NCBI GenBank assembly: GCA_947259925.1
Contig: CAMYOG010000008.1
Coordinates: forward strand, 6,111 to 38,802
Direction: 5' to 3'
Origin: Thermoanaerobaculia bacterium
GTDB taxonomy: Bacteria > Acidobacteriota > Thermoanaerobaculia > Multivoradales > JAHEKO01
Length of the DNA: 32,692 nucleotides
Below the pieces are notes generated by a model. The model was given only the letters and a program-made list of their open reading frames with translations, was not told the origin of the DNA and ran no database searches. Made by a program: the position numbers and the translations under genes. Shown piece by piece: positions 8,610 through 16,626 of this stretch (the first letter of the stretch is position 1; every line of letters starts with the position of its first letter).

Positions 8610-8614
8610 GCGAG

Positions 8615-8932
8615 ATGAGGCTCCCCGATCCACTCTGGACGCTGCCGGCGGCCAAGCTCGTTCTCCACCTCGCGACGATCCGTGGGTACGGGCTCTTTCG
8701 CGACGAGTTCTACTACGTCGCGTGCAGCAAGCGGCTGGCGCTCGAGCTGCTCAAGCTGAACGTCGAGTACTACCCCGAATCGGCGCGCGCCTGGGGGAAT
8801 CTCGGCAGCGTCTACGCGCGCCAGGAGGGCGAGATCGAGCGCGCGGTCACCTTCCTTCGCAAGGCGCTGGAGCTCGATCCGGGCTACGACGCCGCGGCGC
8901 GCAAGCTGGCCGAATTGCGCTCGGCAGGCTGA
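8615..8932 (+). pseudogene. Chimeric remnant: glycosyltransferase N-terminus fused to TPR tail
   Basis: 105 codons, intact frame. Residues 1-41 (MRLPDPLWTLPAAKLVLHLA, then TIRGYGLFRDEFYYVACSKR and LA) match the conserved start of GT39/ArnT-like membrane glycosyltransferases, where the motif is YGyfrDElYYlAc..hLaWGYvD. From residue about 42 the sequence changes abruptly to LELLKLNVEYYPESARAWGN, followed by ERAVTFLRKALELDPGYDAA. That is a TPR pair of the type found at the C-terminus of many serine hydrolases and other exported proteins. The junction lies near 8738. The glycosyltransferase catalytic Asp may be in the retained RDE, but all other transmembrane helices are lost. The simplest reading is a deletion that joined two genes in frame. 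Whether the short product is made is unknown. Confidence 0.7.
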
Positions 8933-8947
8933 TCGCCGGCGGCGGGT

Positions 8948-8953
8948 CATAAT
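8948..8953 (+). promoter_or_regulatory. Candidate -10 hexamer (CATAAT) for the membrane protein at 8962
   Basis: CATAAT ends 8 nt before GTG 8962. There is no Shine-Dalgarno in the gap. The position suits a leaderless or nearly leaderless transcript. Confidence 0.4.
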
Positions 8954-8961
8954 CGCCGCTC

Positions 8962-10053
8962 GTGGATTCGGCCTTCCGTCGCTACCTGCTGCCGGGGATC
9001 ATCTTCCAGTCGGTCCTGATCGGCGGCGCCTACGGCACCGGGCGCGAGATCGTCGAATACGGCGCGCGCTTCGGCGGTGACGGCGTCTACAGCATCCTGG
9101 CGATCTTCGTCGGCTTCGTGGTGACCTGCGGGGTCACCTACGAGTTCGCTCGGGTCCATCGGGCGTACGACTACCGGCGCTTCATGCGCAAGCTGATCGG
9201 GCGGGCCTGGGCCCTCTTCGACCTGCTGTTCGTGGCGATGGCGGTGGTCATCATCGCCGTGGTGAGCGCGGCGTCGGGGAGTGTGCTGCAGACCACGCTC
9301 GGGTGGCCCGAGTGGATGGGCTTCGGCATCGTCGTCGTGGTGGTCGGGGCGCTGAACGCTTCGGGCCGCCGCGGCATCGAGCGCTTCAAGACGATCGGCA
9401 CGGGCTTGCTGTACAGCGGTTACGCGATCTTTGCCGGACTGGTGCTCTGGCAGGCCGGTGGAGAGCTGCCCCGAGCGCTGGCGACCGGCACCGCGGCAGG
9501 CGCCGGCACGGCGCTCACCGCCGGCGTCCTCTACGTCGGCTACAACCTGGCCTGTCTGCCGACCGTGCTGTTCGTGCTCGACGAACAGACATCGTCACGG
9601 GACTCCTGGACCGCCGCCCTGATCACCGGCGCGCTCGGCACCCTGCCGTTCGCCGCGACCTACCTGGCGATCCTGACCGCCTACCCGGACTCGACGGTTC
9701 TGGAGGCGGCGGTGCCGTGGCTCGAGCTGTTGAGCCGCCATGGGGCTCCCTGGATGTACGCTCTCTTCGGTCTGGTACTGCTCTGGACCCTGATCGAGAC
9801 CAGCACCGGTCTGATCCACGCGGTCCTGGATCGAGTCTCGGGAACTCTCGAGGAGCAGGGTCGGAGCCCGCTCTCGCGGCGAGCGGCGGGCCTGCTGACG
9901 GTCACGATCCTGATCGCGGCCGCACTGCTCTCGCGTCTCGGGCTGATCGCTCTGGTCGCGCAGGGTTACCGAGCGATGGCCTACGCCTTTCTGGCGCTCT
10001 TCGTGCTACCCCTCCTGACGGTCGGCGTCTGGCGGATCGCGGGGCGCGGCTGA
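8962..10053 (+). CDS. YkvI-family (COG3949-like) multispanning inner-membrane protein
   Basis: 363 residues from GTG 8962. About ten hydrophobic segments cover the whole length, so it is an integral inner-membrane protein. The first segment contains GIIFQSVLIGGAYGTGREIV, followed by EYGARFG. A glycine-rich first helix with G-x-G-REI is characteristic of the YkvI family, which belongs to the amino-acid/sodium symporter (LeuT-like) superfamily. Transport of an amino acid or other small solute is therefore a reasonable inference, but the substrate is not known. The last helix ends LPLLTVGVWRIAGRG. It stands alone: the gene before it is the chimeric remnant, and the next gene is convergent with only 3 bp between stops. 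The start is supported by the CATAAT box. Confidence 0.75.
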   Translation: MDSAFRRYLLPGIIFQSVLIGGAYGTGREIVEYGARFGGDGVYSILAIFVGFVVTCGVTYEFARVHRAYDYRRFMRKLIGRAWALFDLLFVAMAVVIIAVVSAASGSVLQTTLGWPEWMGFGIVVVVVGALNASGRRGIERFKTIGTGLLYSGYAIFAGLVLWQAGGELPRALATGTAAGAGTALTAGVLYVGYNLACLPTVLFVLDEQTSSRDSWTAALITGALGTLPFAATYLAILTAYPDSTVLEAAVPWLELLSRHGAPWMYALFGLVLLWTLIETSTGLIHAVLDRVSGTLEEQGRSPLSRRAAGLLTVTILIAAALLSRLGLIALVAQGYRAMAYAFLALFVLPLLTVGVWRIAGRG

Positions 10054-10056
10054 GCC

Positions 10057-11271
10057 TCAGTCGCTGTCGCCCGCCAGTTCGTAGAGCAGCGCTCCGAGCG
10101 CCCAGCCGACCTCGTTCCCTTCGACCCGGATCGGCGCGCGCACGCGCTCGGCCTCGAACGGCAGCCCGAAGCCGTCGGTCAAGAGCGTCACCGAATAGGC
10201 GGCGGAGAAGCAGAACTTCTCGACGTGACGGTCGTCGACGATGGTCGGATCCGCTTGCACCAGGTCGGTCCAGCTCAGGTCGCAGAACTGCCTTCCCGCC
10301 TCTTCCAGGCTGGCCGGCGACAGATAGTCGTCGAGATCGAAGAAGCTCGCGGCGTAGGCGTAGACCGAGAGCCCGAGGAACTCGCCGCGCAACGGCGGCT
10401 GGTAGACCCCGAACATCGAACAGGGCGGCGTGACGCACGGTCTGCCGAGCGCGACCCTGATCGCGGCCCGGCAGCCGTCGTAGTCGCCGGTGCCGACGCC
10501 GCCACCGGGGATCGGGAAGCCCTCGAGGTAGCAGGCCGGCGAGGCGACGCTCTTGCGCGCCTCGTCCTGACCGAGTCCGAGATAGCTGTAGGTGTAGACG
10601 TGGTGCGTGCGGCCGTTCAGGGTGATCGCCTGGCCGTGCTCGCGCGGTCGCTCGCGCGGAGCGAAGGTGACCTGGGTCGAGGCGCCGCCGAGGTCGAGCG
10701 CCCCGAACGTCGGCACTGGATCGCCCGGGCCGAGACGGCCGAGGAGGTAGTTGACGCTCAGCCAACCGAAGATCCCCTCTTCGGCGCCGCTGATCAGCCG
10801 GGCCGAGGTCGTGCCGAACGGCACCCGGTCGAGAGCCGCCCCCACCGCGTCACGGATCCCCTCCTGCTGGTCGACCGGTAGGAGCCGGAGACCGGCGGTG
10901 GCTCGGAGGTGGAGTGCCGCCCGCGCCCGGACGTCCGGACCCTCGCCGACGAAATCGATCGCACAGCCGAGAAGCGGCTCGAGCGATGCGACAGCGGCTT
11001 CCGGACGGCTCCCGTAGTGGGCGAGCCCCGGCTCGACGTACTCGCACTCCCGTCCCAGCTCGACCTCCTCGATCCGAGGCAGTCCGCCCTCCGGGTCGGG
11101 CCGCCATCGGTAGGCATGGAGCGTAGAAGCGCTGCTCGAGGCGTCGATCACCAGCGCGTGAGACCATGCGGAGTCGGCCGCGGTGACCACCGGCGCGGGC
11201 GGCGACGTGGTCGCGCAGCCCGCCAGCAGAACGGGCAGCGCGGTCGTGACCAGAAGCGCTCTCGGCGACAA
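10057..11271 (-). CDS. GDA1/CD39-family nucleoside phosphatase (apyrase-like) lipoprotein
   Basis: 404 residues with lipobox LAGC (Cys19), so membrane-anchored outside the cytoplasm. The apyrase conserved regions are in order. ACR1 is at 42-54 (IDASSSASTLHAY). ACR2 is HLRATAGLRLL (121-131). ACR3 is SGAEEGIFGW (161-170), including the catalytic Glu165. ACR4 is ALDLGGASTQVTF (191-203). ACR5 is WALGALLYEL near the C-terminus. The enzyme would hydrolyse nucleoside tri- or diphosphates to monophosphates. ACR1 differs from the usual DAGSSGTR at both glycines, the Thr and the Arg, so phosphate binding may be altered. The only in-frame start is TTG 11271, two codons after the TAG of the M20 gene in the same reading frame; AGGAG directly abuts it. 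Translation probably depends on reinitiation. Confidence 0.82.
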   Translation of the reverse strand: MSPRALLVTTALPVLLAGCATTSPPAPVVTAADSAWSHALVIDASSSASTLHAYRWRPDPEGGLPRIEEVELGRECEYVEPGLAHYGSRPEAAVASLEPLLGCAIDFVGEGPDVRARAALHLRATAGLRLLPVDQQEGIRDAVGAALDRVPFGTTSARLISGAEEGIFGWLSVNYLLGRLGPGDPVPTFGALDLGGASTQVTFAPRERPREHGQAITLNGRTHHVYTYSYLGLGQDEARKSVASPACYLEGFPIPGGGVGTGDYDGCRAAIRVALGRPCVTPPCSMFGVYQPPLRGEFLGLSVYAYAASFFDLDDYLSPASLEEAGRQFCDLSWTDLVQADPTIVDDRHVEKFCFSAAYSVTLLTDGFGLPFEAERVRAPIRVEGNEVGWALGALLYELAGDSD

Positions 11272-11274
11272 CTC

Positions 11275-12564
11275 CTACTCTCGGGGCAGGCGGTAGAGGA
11301 GGAGGGCGGCGCGCTTGGTCTGCGAGTCGAGGGTCGCGAGATCGGCGACCTCGTCGACCGTGTGTCCGCCCCGACCCATCAGGCCGATGCCATCGAGAAC
11401 CTGGGGCACCAGATCGGCGACGAAAGAGACATCGGCGGCGCCCGCCTTGCGTGGATCGACCGCGGCGACCGGGCCGAAGCCGAGATCCTCACTCGCCTCG
11501 CTATAGCGCTCGAGAAGCGCCCGGTTGCCGTCGGTCGGAGCGAGTGGCGGGTAGCCGTCCGAGAAGGTCAGCGTCGCCGCGGTTCTGGGCAGGTGCTCGC
11601 GTACGATCTCCTGCATGGTCGCCTTGGCGTGCTCGTACTGCTCGGGCGAGAGCGCCCGCAGATCGCCGTCGACCATCGCGAGCTCGGCTACCACGTTGCT
11701 CTTGCCGAAGGCGGTACCGCGGGCCAGGGTCGAGTCGAGCGTGACGTCGGTGCCGCCAGTGATGACACCGGGGTTGAAGGTCAGGTCCGGGATCCGCGAC
11801 AGCTGGTTGTAGAACGCCGTCAGGATCCGCGACACCTCGTAGATCGCACCGGCACCCACCTGGTCGGTGAAGATCTGCGATGAGTGCGCCGGCACGCCGG
11901 TAGCGCGGAGCGACCAATCGGTCGAGCCGCGTCGGGAGATCACGGCGGTCGTGGGATCGCTGTCGCCGTCCTCGAAGCCGATCGCGTACGCCGCCCCGGT
12001 GGCGGCGGTCCGTAGCGCCCGGCGTGCCGCCGAGAGCGGTCGACCGGAGTCCTCTTCGTCGCCGGTCATGACGACCCGCAGATCGATTCGATCCAGGGCC
12101 CCGACCGCCGCCAGGGCGCGCAGCGCGTAGATCATCACCACATCGCCGCCCTTCATGTCGGTGATGCCGGGGCCGGCCGCCTCGCTCGGGCCGATTCGCG
12201 AGTAGCGCTGGAACGGGCTGTCGGCCTCGAACACCGTGTCGAGGTGGCCGATCAGGAGGACCGTCGGGCCGGCGCCGGCGCGTTCGGCGACCAGATGGCC
12301 GGCACGCTCGAACGCAGCGCCATCGAACCACTCGGTCGTGAACCCGAGCGCCTCGAGCTCGGCGGCGAACAGCCGGCCGACCTCCCGCACGCCCTCGAAG
12401 TTCATCGTGCCGCTGTTGACGTTGACCGAGCGCTCGATCAGCTCGAGGGCCGAGTCGTTGCCGGCTTCGACCTCGGCGACCAGGCGCTGCTCGACCGGCG
12501 AGAGCTCCGCCAGTGCTGGGCAGCTGAGGATCGAGACCAGGGCCAGAGCGCTGCAGATCCGCAT
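11275..12564 (-). CDS. Exported M20-family metallopeptidase (carboxypeptidase G2-like)
   Basis: 429 residues with signal peptide MRICSALALVSILSCPALA. The dinuclear zinc site is visible: GHLDT (His107, Asp109), GPGITDMKGG (Asp136), and GDEEDSG (catalytic Glu170, metal Glu171). A C-terminal GGHTVDE supplies the last His. The order and spacing match glutamate carboxypeptidase/CPG2-type enzymes, which remove C-terminal glutamate or similar residues. The product is probably periplasmic. It is the middle gene of a three-gene unit: 31 bp after the serine hydrolase and 3 bp before the nucleotidase. ATG 12564 has no Shine-Dalgarno but lies 6 nt after TATCCT. Confidence 0.9.
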   Translation of the reverse strand: MRICSALALVSILSCPALAELSPVEQRLVAEVEAGNDSALELIERSVNVNSGTMNFEGVREVGRLFAAELEALGFTTEWFDGAAFERAGHLVAERAGAGPTVLLIGHLDTVFEADSPFQRYSRIGPSEAAGPGITDMKGGDVVMIYALRALAAVGALDRIDLRVVMTGDEEDSGRPLSAARRALRTAATGAAYAIGFEDGDSDPTTAVISRRGSTDWSLRATGVPAHSSQIFTDQVGAGAIYEVSRILTAFYNQLSRIPDLTFNPGVITGGTDVTLDSTLARGTAFGKSNVVAELAMVDGDLRALSPEQYEHAKATMQEIVREHLPRTAATLTFSDGYPPLAPTDGNRALLERYSEASEDLGFGPVAAVDPRKAGAADVSFVADLVPQVLDGIGLMGRGGHTVDEVADLATLDSQTKRAALLLYRLPRE

Positions 12565-12570
12565 CCGCAG

Positions 12571-12576
12571 AGGATA
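12571..12576 (-). promoter_or_regulatory. Candidate -10 hexamer (TATCCT) for the M20 peptidase gene
   Basis: On the minus strand TATCCT is followed by CTGCGG and ATG 12564. It lies in the 31-bp gap after the serine hydrolase gene, so the peptidase may have its own leaderless promoter inside the unit. Confidence 0.35.
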
Positions 12577-12595
12577 TCGTCCGCCCTGCGAGCCG

Positions 12596-14065
12596 TCAGC
12601 GCAGCGCCCGGGTGAGCGGTCGTCTGAGCGCTCGGCCTACGGTCTCGGCTCCCGGCTCGTCGTAGTTCGACAGCACGATAATCGTCACCACGCCGTCACT
12701 CTCGAGCACCGCGCTGACGCCGGGCGCCCCGCCGGCGATGCCGGTGGCGGCGGTCGACCGGCCGCTCGGAGCCTCCGGGTTCTCGGTCCCTGGCTCGGCG
12801 CCACCGAAGTACCAGTGCGTCCAGGCGGGCGCCAGCAGCCGATGCTCGCGCAGCGCGTTGTCGAACGCGAGGAGATCGCCGACGGTGGAGAAGGCGCTAC
12901 CGGCGGAATTGCCGCGGACCGGCAGTCGGAAGAGGTTGTTGTGTAGCTCGTCGGTCCGCCCGTCGGGGCCCATGTGGGTGTAGCCGATGGCGACGTTCGG
13001 CACCGGCTCGTCACGGGCGAAGAAGCCGGTCGAGTCCATGCCCGCGGGCGCGAAGATGTGCTCGGCCACGTACTCGGAGTAGGTCTGACCCGATGCCGCG
13101 GCGATGATCGCGCCCAGCACCATGAAGCCGCCGTTCGAATAGGCGCTGCCGGTGCCCGGCTCGAACGCCAGCGGCTGATCGGCGAAGACGGGGAAGAAGT
13201 CCTCGGGCTCGCGGTAGAGCCGCTTGGCGCTGTGGAAGAACCGGTCGTTGAAGATGTCGCCGATGCCCGAGCTGTGGTCGAGAAGGTGGCGAATCGTCAC
13301 CTTCACCGCGACGTCGGCGTTCGGATAGCCGGGCAGGTGGTCGGCGATCCGATCGTCGAGGCTCAGCTCGCCCGCCAGCACCAGTTGACCGATGGCTATT
13401 CGGGTGAACGACTTGTTGATCGAGCCGAGATCGAACCGGGTGTCGATCCGGTTGGGAGCCTCCCACTCACGGCTCGCCAGTCCCCAGGCCCCGGTGTAGA
13501 TTGGCTCTCCGTGCCGCGCCACCAGCGCCGCGCCGGAGAAGACGCCGTCGCGCCCGAGGCTCCCGAGGTAGGCATCGAGCGCCTCGGCGATCTGTTCCGA
13601 GGAGGCGTCGTCGGGGAGCTCGAAGGGCGGCAGCTTCGGACCGCCGCGCTCACCACCACCAGCCTGGAGCGACAGGCCGGCGATTTTGTCGGGCTCGTCG
13701 GGGCTGAAGTCGAAGCCGAACTCGATCATCATGCCGACCGGGCTCTCGGCCTCGATCACCAGGTGTCCGGGCTCGTCGATGAAGATCCCGGCGACTTCGA
13801 GCCCGGCGTGGCGGCCCAGCTGCTGGGCGAGGCGCTCCCAGCTCTCGGGCGGCCGGCGCTCGAGCAGCTCGGTGCCGAAGTTGGCGCGGATGTAGTCGAC
13901 GGTCGCCTCGACGTCACCCGAGGCAACGCGCTCGACGAAGCCGAGGGCGATCCGCTCCTGTCGCTGCTCGGCGCTCTCGGCGGCCCGGGATGGAGAGCTC
14001 GGCAGTGTCCCGAGCCCGGCGATGAGTGTGAGAACCAGGAATCCTCGAAGAATCGGCGTCGTCAT
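12596..14065 (-). CDS. Exported serine hydrolase, beta-lactamase class C family
   Basis: 489 residues with signal peptide (about 1-28). Residues 32-140 form a small N-terminal domain (EQRQERIALGFVERVASGDV) that resembles the non-catalytic N-terminal region of acidobacterial serine hydrolases. The catalytic domain has SINK (215-218, nucleophile Ser215) and YSNGG (Tyr309, Asn311). The third motif is not HTG: the equivalent C-terminal stretch is GIAGGAPGVSAVLE. This is a penicillin-binding-protein/esterase-type fold, so it may be a DD-peptidase, an esterase or a peptidase. The start is firm: ATG 14065 follows AGGAGGTG by a short spacer. It is the first gene of the minus-strand unit containing the M20 peptidase and the nucleotidase. 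It is divergent from the tandem-VWA gene, with 70 bp between them. Confidence 0.88.
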   Translation of the reverse strand: MTTPILRGFLVLTLIAGLGTLPSSPSRAAESAEQRQERIALGFVERVASGDVEATVDYIRANFGTELLERRPPESWERLAQQLGRHAGLEVAGIFIDEPGHLVIEAESPVGMMIEFGFDFSPDEPDKIAGLSLQAGGGERGGPKLPPFELPDDASSEQIAEALDAYLGSLGRDGVFSGAALVARHGEPIYTGAWGLASREWEAPNRIDTRFDLGSINKSFTRIAIGQLVLAGELSLDDRIADHLPGYPNADVAVKVTIRHLLDHSSGIGDIFNDRFFHSAKRLYREPEDFFPVFADQPLAFEPGTGSAYSNGGFMVLGAIIAAASGQTYSEYVAEHIFAPAGMDSTGFFARDEPVPNVAIGYTHMGPDGRTDELHNNLFRLPVRGNSAGSAFSTVGDLLAFDNALREHRLLAPAWTHWYFGGAEPGTENPEAPSGRSTAATGIAGGAPGVSAVLESDGVVTIIVLSNYDEPGAETVGRALRRPLTRALR

Positions 14066-14083
14066 GTCACCTCCTCTGACCTA

Positions 14084-14109
14084 GAACCGCCAACTCTAGT
14101 CGGAGGTTC
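14084..14109. promoter_or_regulatory. Imperfect inverted repeat over a divergent promoter
   Basis: GAACCGCC (14084-14091) and GGAGGTTC (14102-14109) pair with one mismatch. They flank TAGAGT on the minus strand (14098-14093), a -10-like box 27 nt before ATG 14065. TAGCAT at 14117-14122 would serve the plus-strand gene. An operator is possible but not proven; arms of this length can arise by chance. Confidence 0.28.
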
Positions 14110-14135
14110 CCTCTGCTAGCATCTTCGGGTTCGGT

Positions 14136-16571
14136 TTGCAGGAACTGCGAAGCCCCCTTCGGTACCACACCGCGAGGCTCCGGCTGGCGGCCGGTCTCCT
14201 CTATGGGGCCTGTCTGCTCGGATTGGTCCCACCGGTCGCGACCGGTGCGACACCGGAGACGCTGTCGGTGGTGGTGGCGCTCGAGCCGCCGGAAGGACCC
14301 CTCTCTCCTGCCGATTTCGAGCTGCGGCTCGCCGGTGAGTCGCTCGAGGTGTTGGCCGCCGAGCGGCTGGCGCCGGCACCAGAGGGTCTTCCGTGGCGCG
14401 TGCTGGTCTACTTCGACACGCCGGTCTCGACGCCCGGTGGGCTCGAAGCGTCCATCCGCCGTCTGAGCGACAGCGCCGAGCGACTGGCCGCACTCGGTCC
14501 GGTGACCATCGTTGCTGCCGACCCCGAACCGCGCGAGCTGCTCGCCACCTCTCGACACCCGCACGAGATCCGCGAGAGCCTGACCCTGTTCGGCGACCGG
14601 ACGACGCTGGCCGGTGAGCTCCTCTGGCGCCGGCTTCGATACCTCGAGGAGAGACGTGACTCGGAGCCCGACGAAGCGCTCGTGCGACGGGAGATGGAAC
14701 GCGAAAGAAGCCTGCTCGATCGGCAGCGCTCCTCGCTGGTCGACACCCTGGTTGCCAGGTCGGGCGCGGAGCCGGGCCTCCTGATCCTGGTTCAAGACGG
14801 ATTCGATCTCGACTTCAAGCGGTTCTACATCGGCCGCACGGAGCGACTGGAGGGGCTGGAGAGTGACGTCGGTGAAGCCCACGGGGCGCTCTGCCGTCTG
14901 GCCGCCGCCCACGGTTGGACGGTGCTGGGCCTCTCCCTCGGCGATCAGGGGAGCGAGTTCGTCGATCCACGGCAACCTCTTCGTGAGCTGGCCGAGGATA
15001 CCGCCGGCGAGCTGGTGTCGCGTGGCCGGAGCGTCGATCGGGTCCTGGCGGCCCTTGGAGAAAGGGTCCGCGTCACCTACCGGCCGCCGGCGGTGGGCGC
15101 CGAGCCCCGGCCGCTGGAGGTCGCCTTCCGCTCCGAGCCGCTCGTCGCGCCGCGCTGGGGCGGTCGAGTGAGTCGCCCATCGGAAGCCCGGGTGCACGCC
15201 GAGGCGGACCCGACGACGGCGATCAGGCTACTGTCTCCCGGCCCGGGACCCCACACCGGGCCGACCCGGCTGACCGCCGTCACCGGTGAGCACGAGGTGG
15301 GCTACGTTGCCTTCTTCCTGGACGGCTTTCTGGTCGACGTGGCGCACCACCCACCGTTCCAGACGCGGCTCGACCTGGGGGTCGTGCCGGAGATCCACAC
15401 CGTGCGCGCGGCGGCGTTCTCACCGCGGGCACTCAAGCTGGGTGAGGACACGCTGCGGCTCAACGAGGAGGACCGACCGTTCCGGGTCGACATCGTCGAG
15501 GTGGTCGGCGATCCCCGGCGTGGCCGGGTCGACCTGCGAGCGGAGGCGTCGACGCCGATCGGTCGTCAGCTGGAGCGGGTCGAGGTCTACTGGAACGACC
15601 AGCTCCGGCAGAGCTTCGCCCGCCCGGCATCTCTGGAGATCAGCGCTACGGTCGAGACCGGCTCGGTGATGCCGACCGATCACTACCGGGTGGTCGCCTA
15701 CCTGGACGACGGCACCAGCCTGGAGAGCGCCCGGATGGCGGTGGAGCCCGAAGTCTCGGAGCGACTCGACGTCAATCTGGTCGAGCTGTACGCGCTGGTG
15801 ACCGACCGCCACAAGGCGCCGCACCAGGACCTGAGTCGCGAGGATTTCACTCTCTTCCACGGCGGTCGCAGTCAGCGGATCGAGGGGTTCGCGCGGGCGG
15901 AGGACGTGCCGCTCACCCTGGGCCTCGCGGTCGACACGTCGGAGAGCATGGAGGACTGGCAGGACGATATCCGCGACGGCGCGGCGTTCTTCTTCGAGAG
16001 CGCCCTCGGCGAGCGCGACCGGGCCTTCCTGACCGACTTCGACGAGCGCGCGCGACTGACCCAGAAGCCGACCCGCCGCCAGGAGCTCCTGGTCGGTCGA
16101 ATGGGAGCGCTCGACTTCGGCGGCACGACCTCGCTCTACGACGCGATTCTCTTCTCGCTCTCGCAGTTCGAGGGCGAGGGGGGCCGCAAGGCGCTCGTGG
16201 TGCTGACCGACGGACAGGACTATGGCAGCCGCTTCCGTCCCGCACGATGCATCCGAGAGGCTCTGCGCCTCGGTGTGCCGATCTACATGGTGGTGCTCGA
16301 GAACCCGACCGACCTGCTGAGCGACGTCGACCGGCTGGTAACCCAGCGGATGGCACGGCAGACCGGCGGCCGGGTGTACTTCTTCTCCACGAAGGGGGAA
16401 CTGCGCAAGATCTACGGCGCCATCGAGGCCGACCTGCGCAGTCAGTACCTCCTCACCTACGCCATGGGTCGGCCGTTGACGGCCGCCGATCTCGGCGATA
16501 TCCGGGTCGAGGTGAGCGACCCGAAGCTGTCGGTGCGCACGGTGCTCGGCCGCAGCGTGCGCGCCAACTAG
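14136..16571 (+). CDS. Exported tandem VWFA-related protein (one degenerate, one intact VWA)
   Basis: 811 residues from TTG 14136. No ATG or GTG is available, and the signal peptide (to about residue 38) starts right after. Two copies of the VWFA-related unit are present. The first (about 42-315) has the lead-in ALEPPEGPLSPADFELRLAG and a first VWA strand VLVYFDTPVST, so the MIDAS is reduced to D-T-P-V-S (94-98). The second (about 545-800) has the lead-in LVELYALVTDRHKAPHQDLS, a full MIDAS with DTSES (600-604), Thr664/665 in FGGTT and Asp692 in VLTDGQD. Between them are Ig-like strands (VAFFLDGFLVDVAHHPPF, 391-408). A charged helical insert lies at 160-205. It is probably secreted and binds a partner or matrix. 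It is followed after 55 bp by the amidohydrolase gene on the same strand. Confidence 0.85.
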   Translation: MQELRSPLRYHTARLRLAAGLLYGACLLGLVPPVATGATPETLSVVVALEPPEGPLSPADFELRLAGESLEVLAAERLAPAPEGLPWRVLVYFDTPVSTPGGLEASIRRLSDSAERLAALGPVTIVAADPEPRELLATSRHPHEIRESLTLFGDRTTLAGELLWRRLRYLEERRDSEPDEALVRREMERERSLLDRQRSSLVDTLVARSGAEPGLLILVQDGFDLDFKRFYIGRTERLEGLESDVGEAHGALCRLAAAHGWTVLGLSLGDQGSEFVDPRQPLRELAEDTAGELVSRGRSVDRVLAALGERVRVTYRPPAVGAEPRPLEVAFRSEPLVAPRWGGRVSRPSEARVHAEADPTTAIRLLSPGPGPHTGPTRLTAVTGEHEVGYVAFFLDGFLVDVAHHPPFQTRLDLGVVPEIHTVRAAAFSPRALKLGEDTLRLNEEDRPFRVDIVEVVGDPRRGRVDLRAEASTPIGRQLERVEVYWNDQLRQSFARPASLEISATVETGSVMPTDHYRVVAYLDDGTSLESARMAVEPEVSERLDVNLVELYALVTDRHKAPHQDLSREDFTLFHGGRSQRIEGFARAEDVPLTLGLAVDTSESMEDWQDDIRDGAAFFFESALGERDRAFLTDFDERARLTQKPTRRQELLVGRMGALDFGGTTSLYDAILFSLSQFEGEGGRKALVVLTDGQDYGSRFRPARCIREALRLGVPIYMVVLENPTDLLSDVDRLVTQRMARQTGGRVYFFSTKGELRKIYGAIEADLRSQYLLTYAMGRPLTAADLGDIRVEVSDPKLSVRTVLGRSVRAN

Positions 16572-16626
16572 AGGCGCGGTCGCTCGCGCGGTGTAACGAA
16601 TCGTCGCCGCGTCCGTAGAGAGCGGT

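Noticed and set aside
7109..8614. Plus-strand open frame running into the chimeric gene from 7109
   Set aside because: The part before 8615 is the shadow of the VWFA gene; only the last 105 codons match known families.
16572..16626. TAGAGA near 16616 as a -10 box for the amidohydrolase at 16627
   Set aside because: The hexamer lacks the final T and the spacing is only 5 nt; weaker than the other candidates, so not listed.
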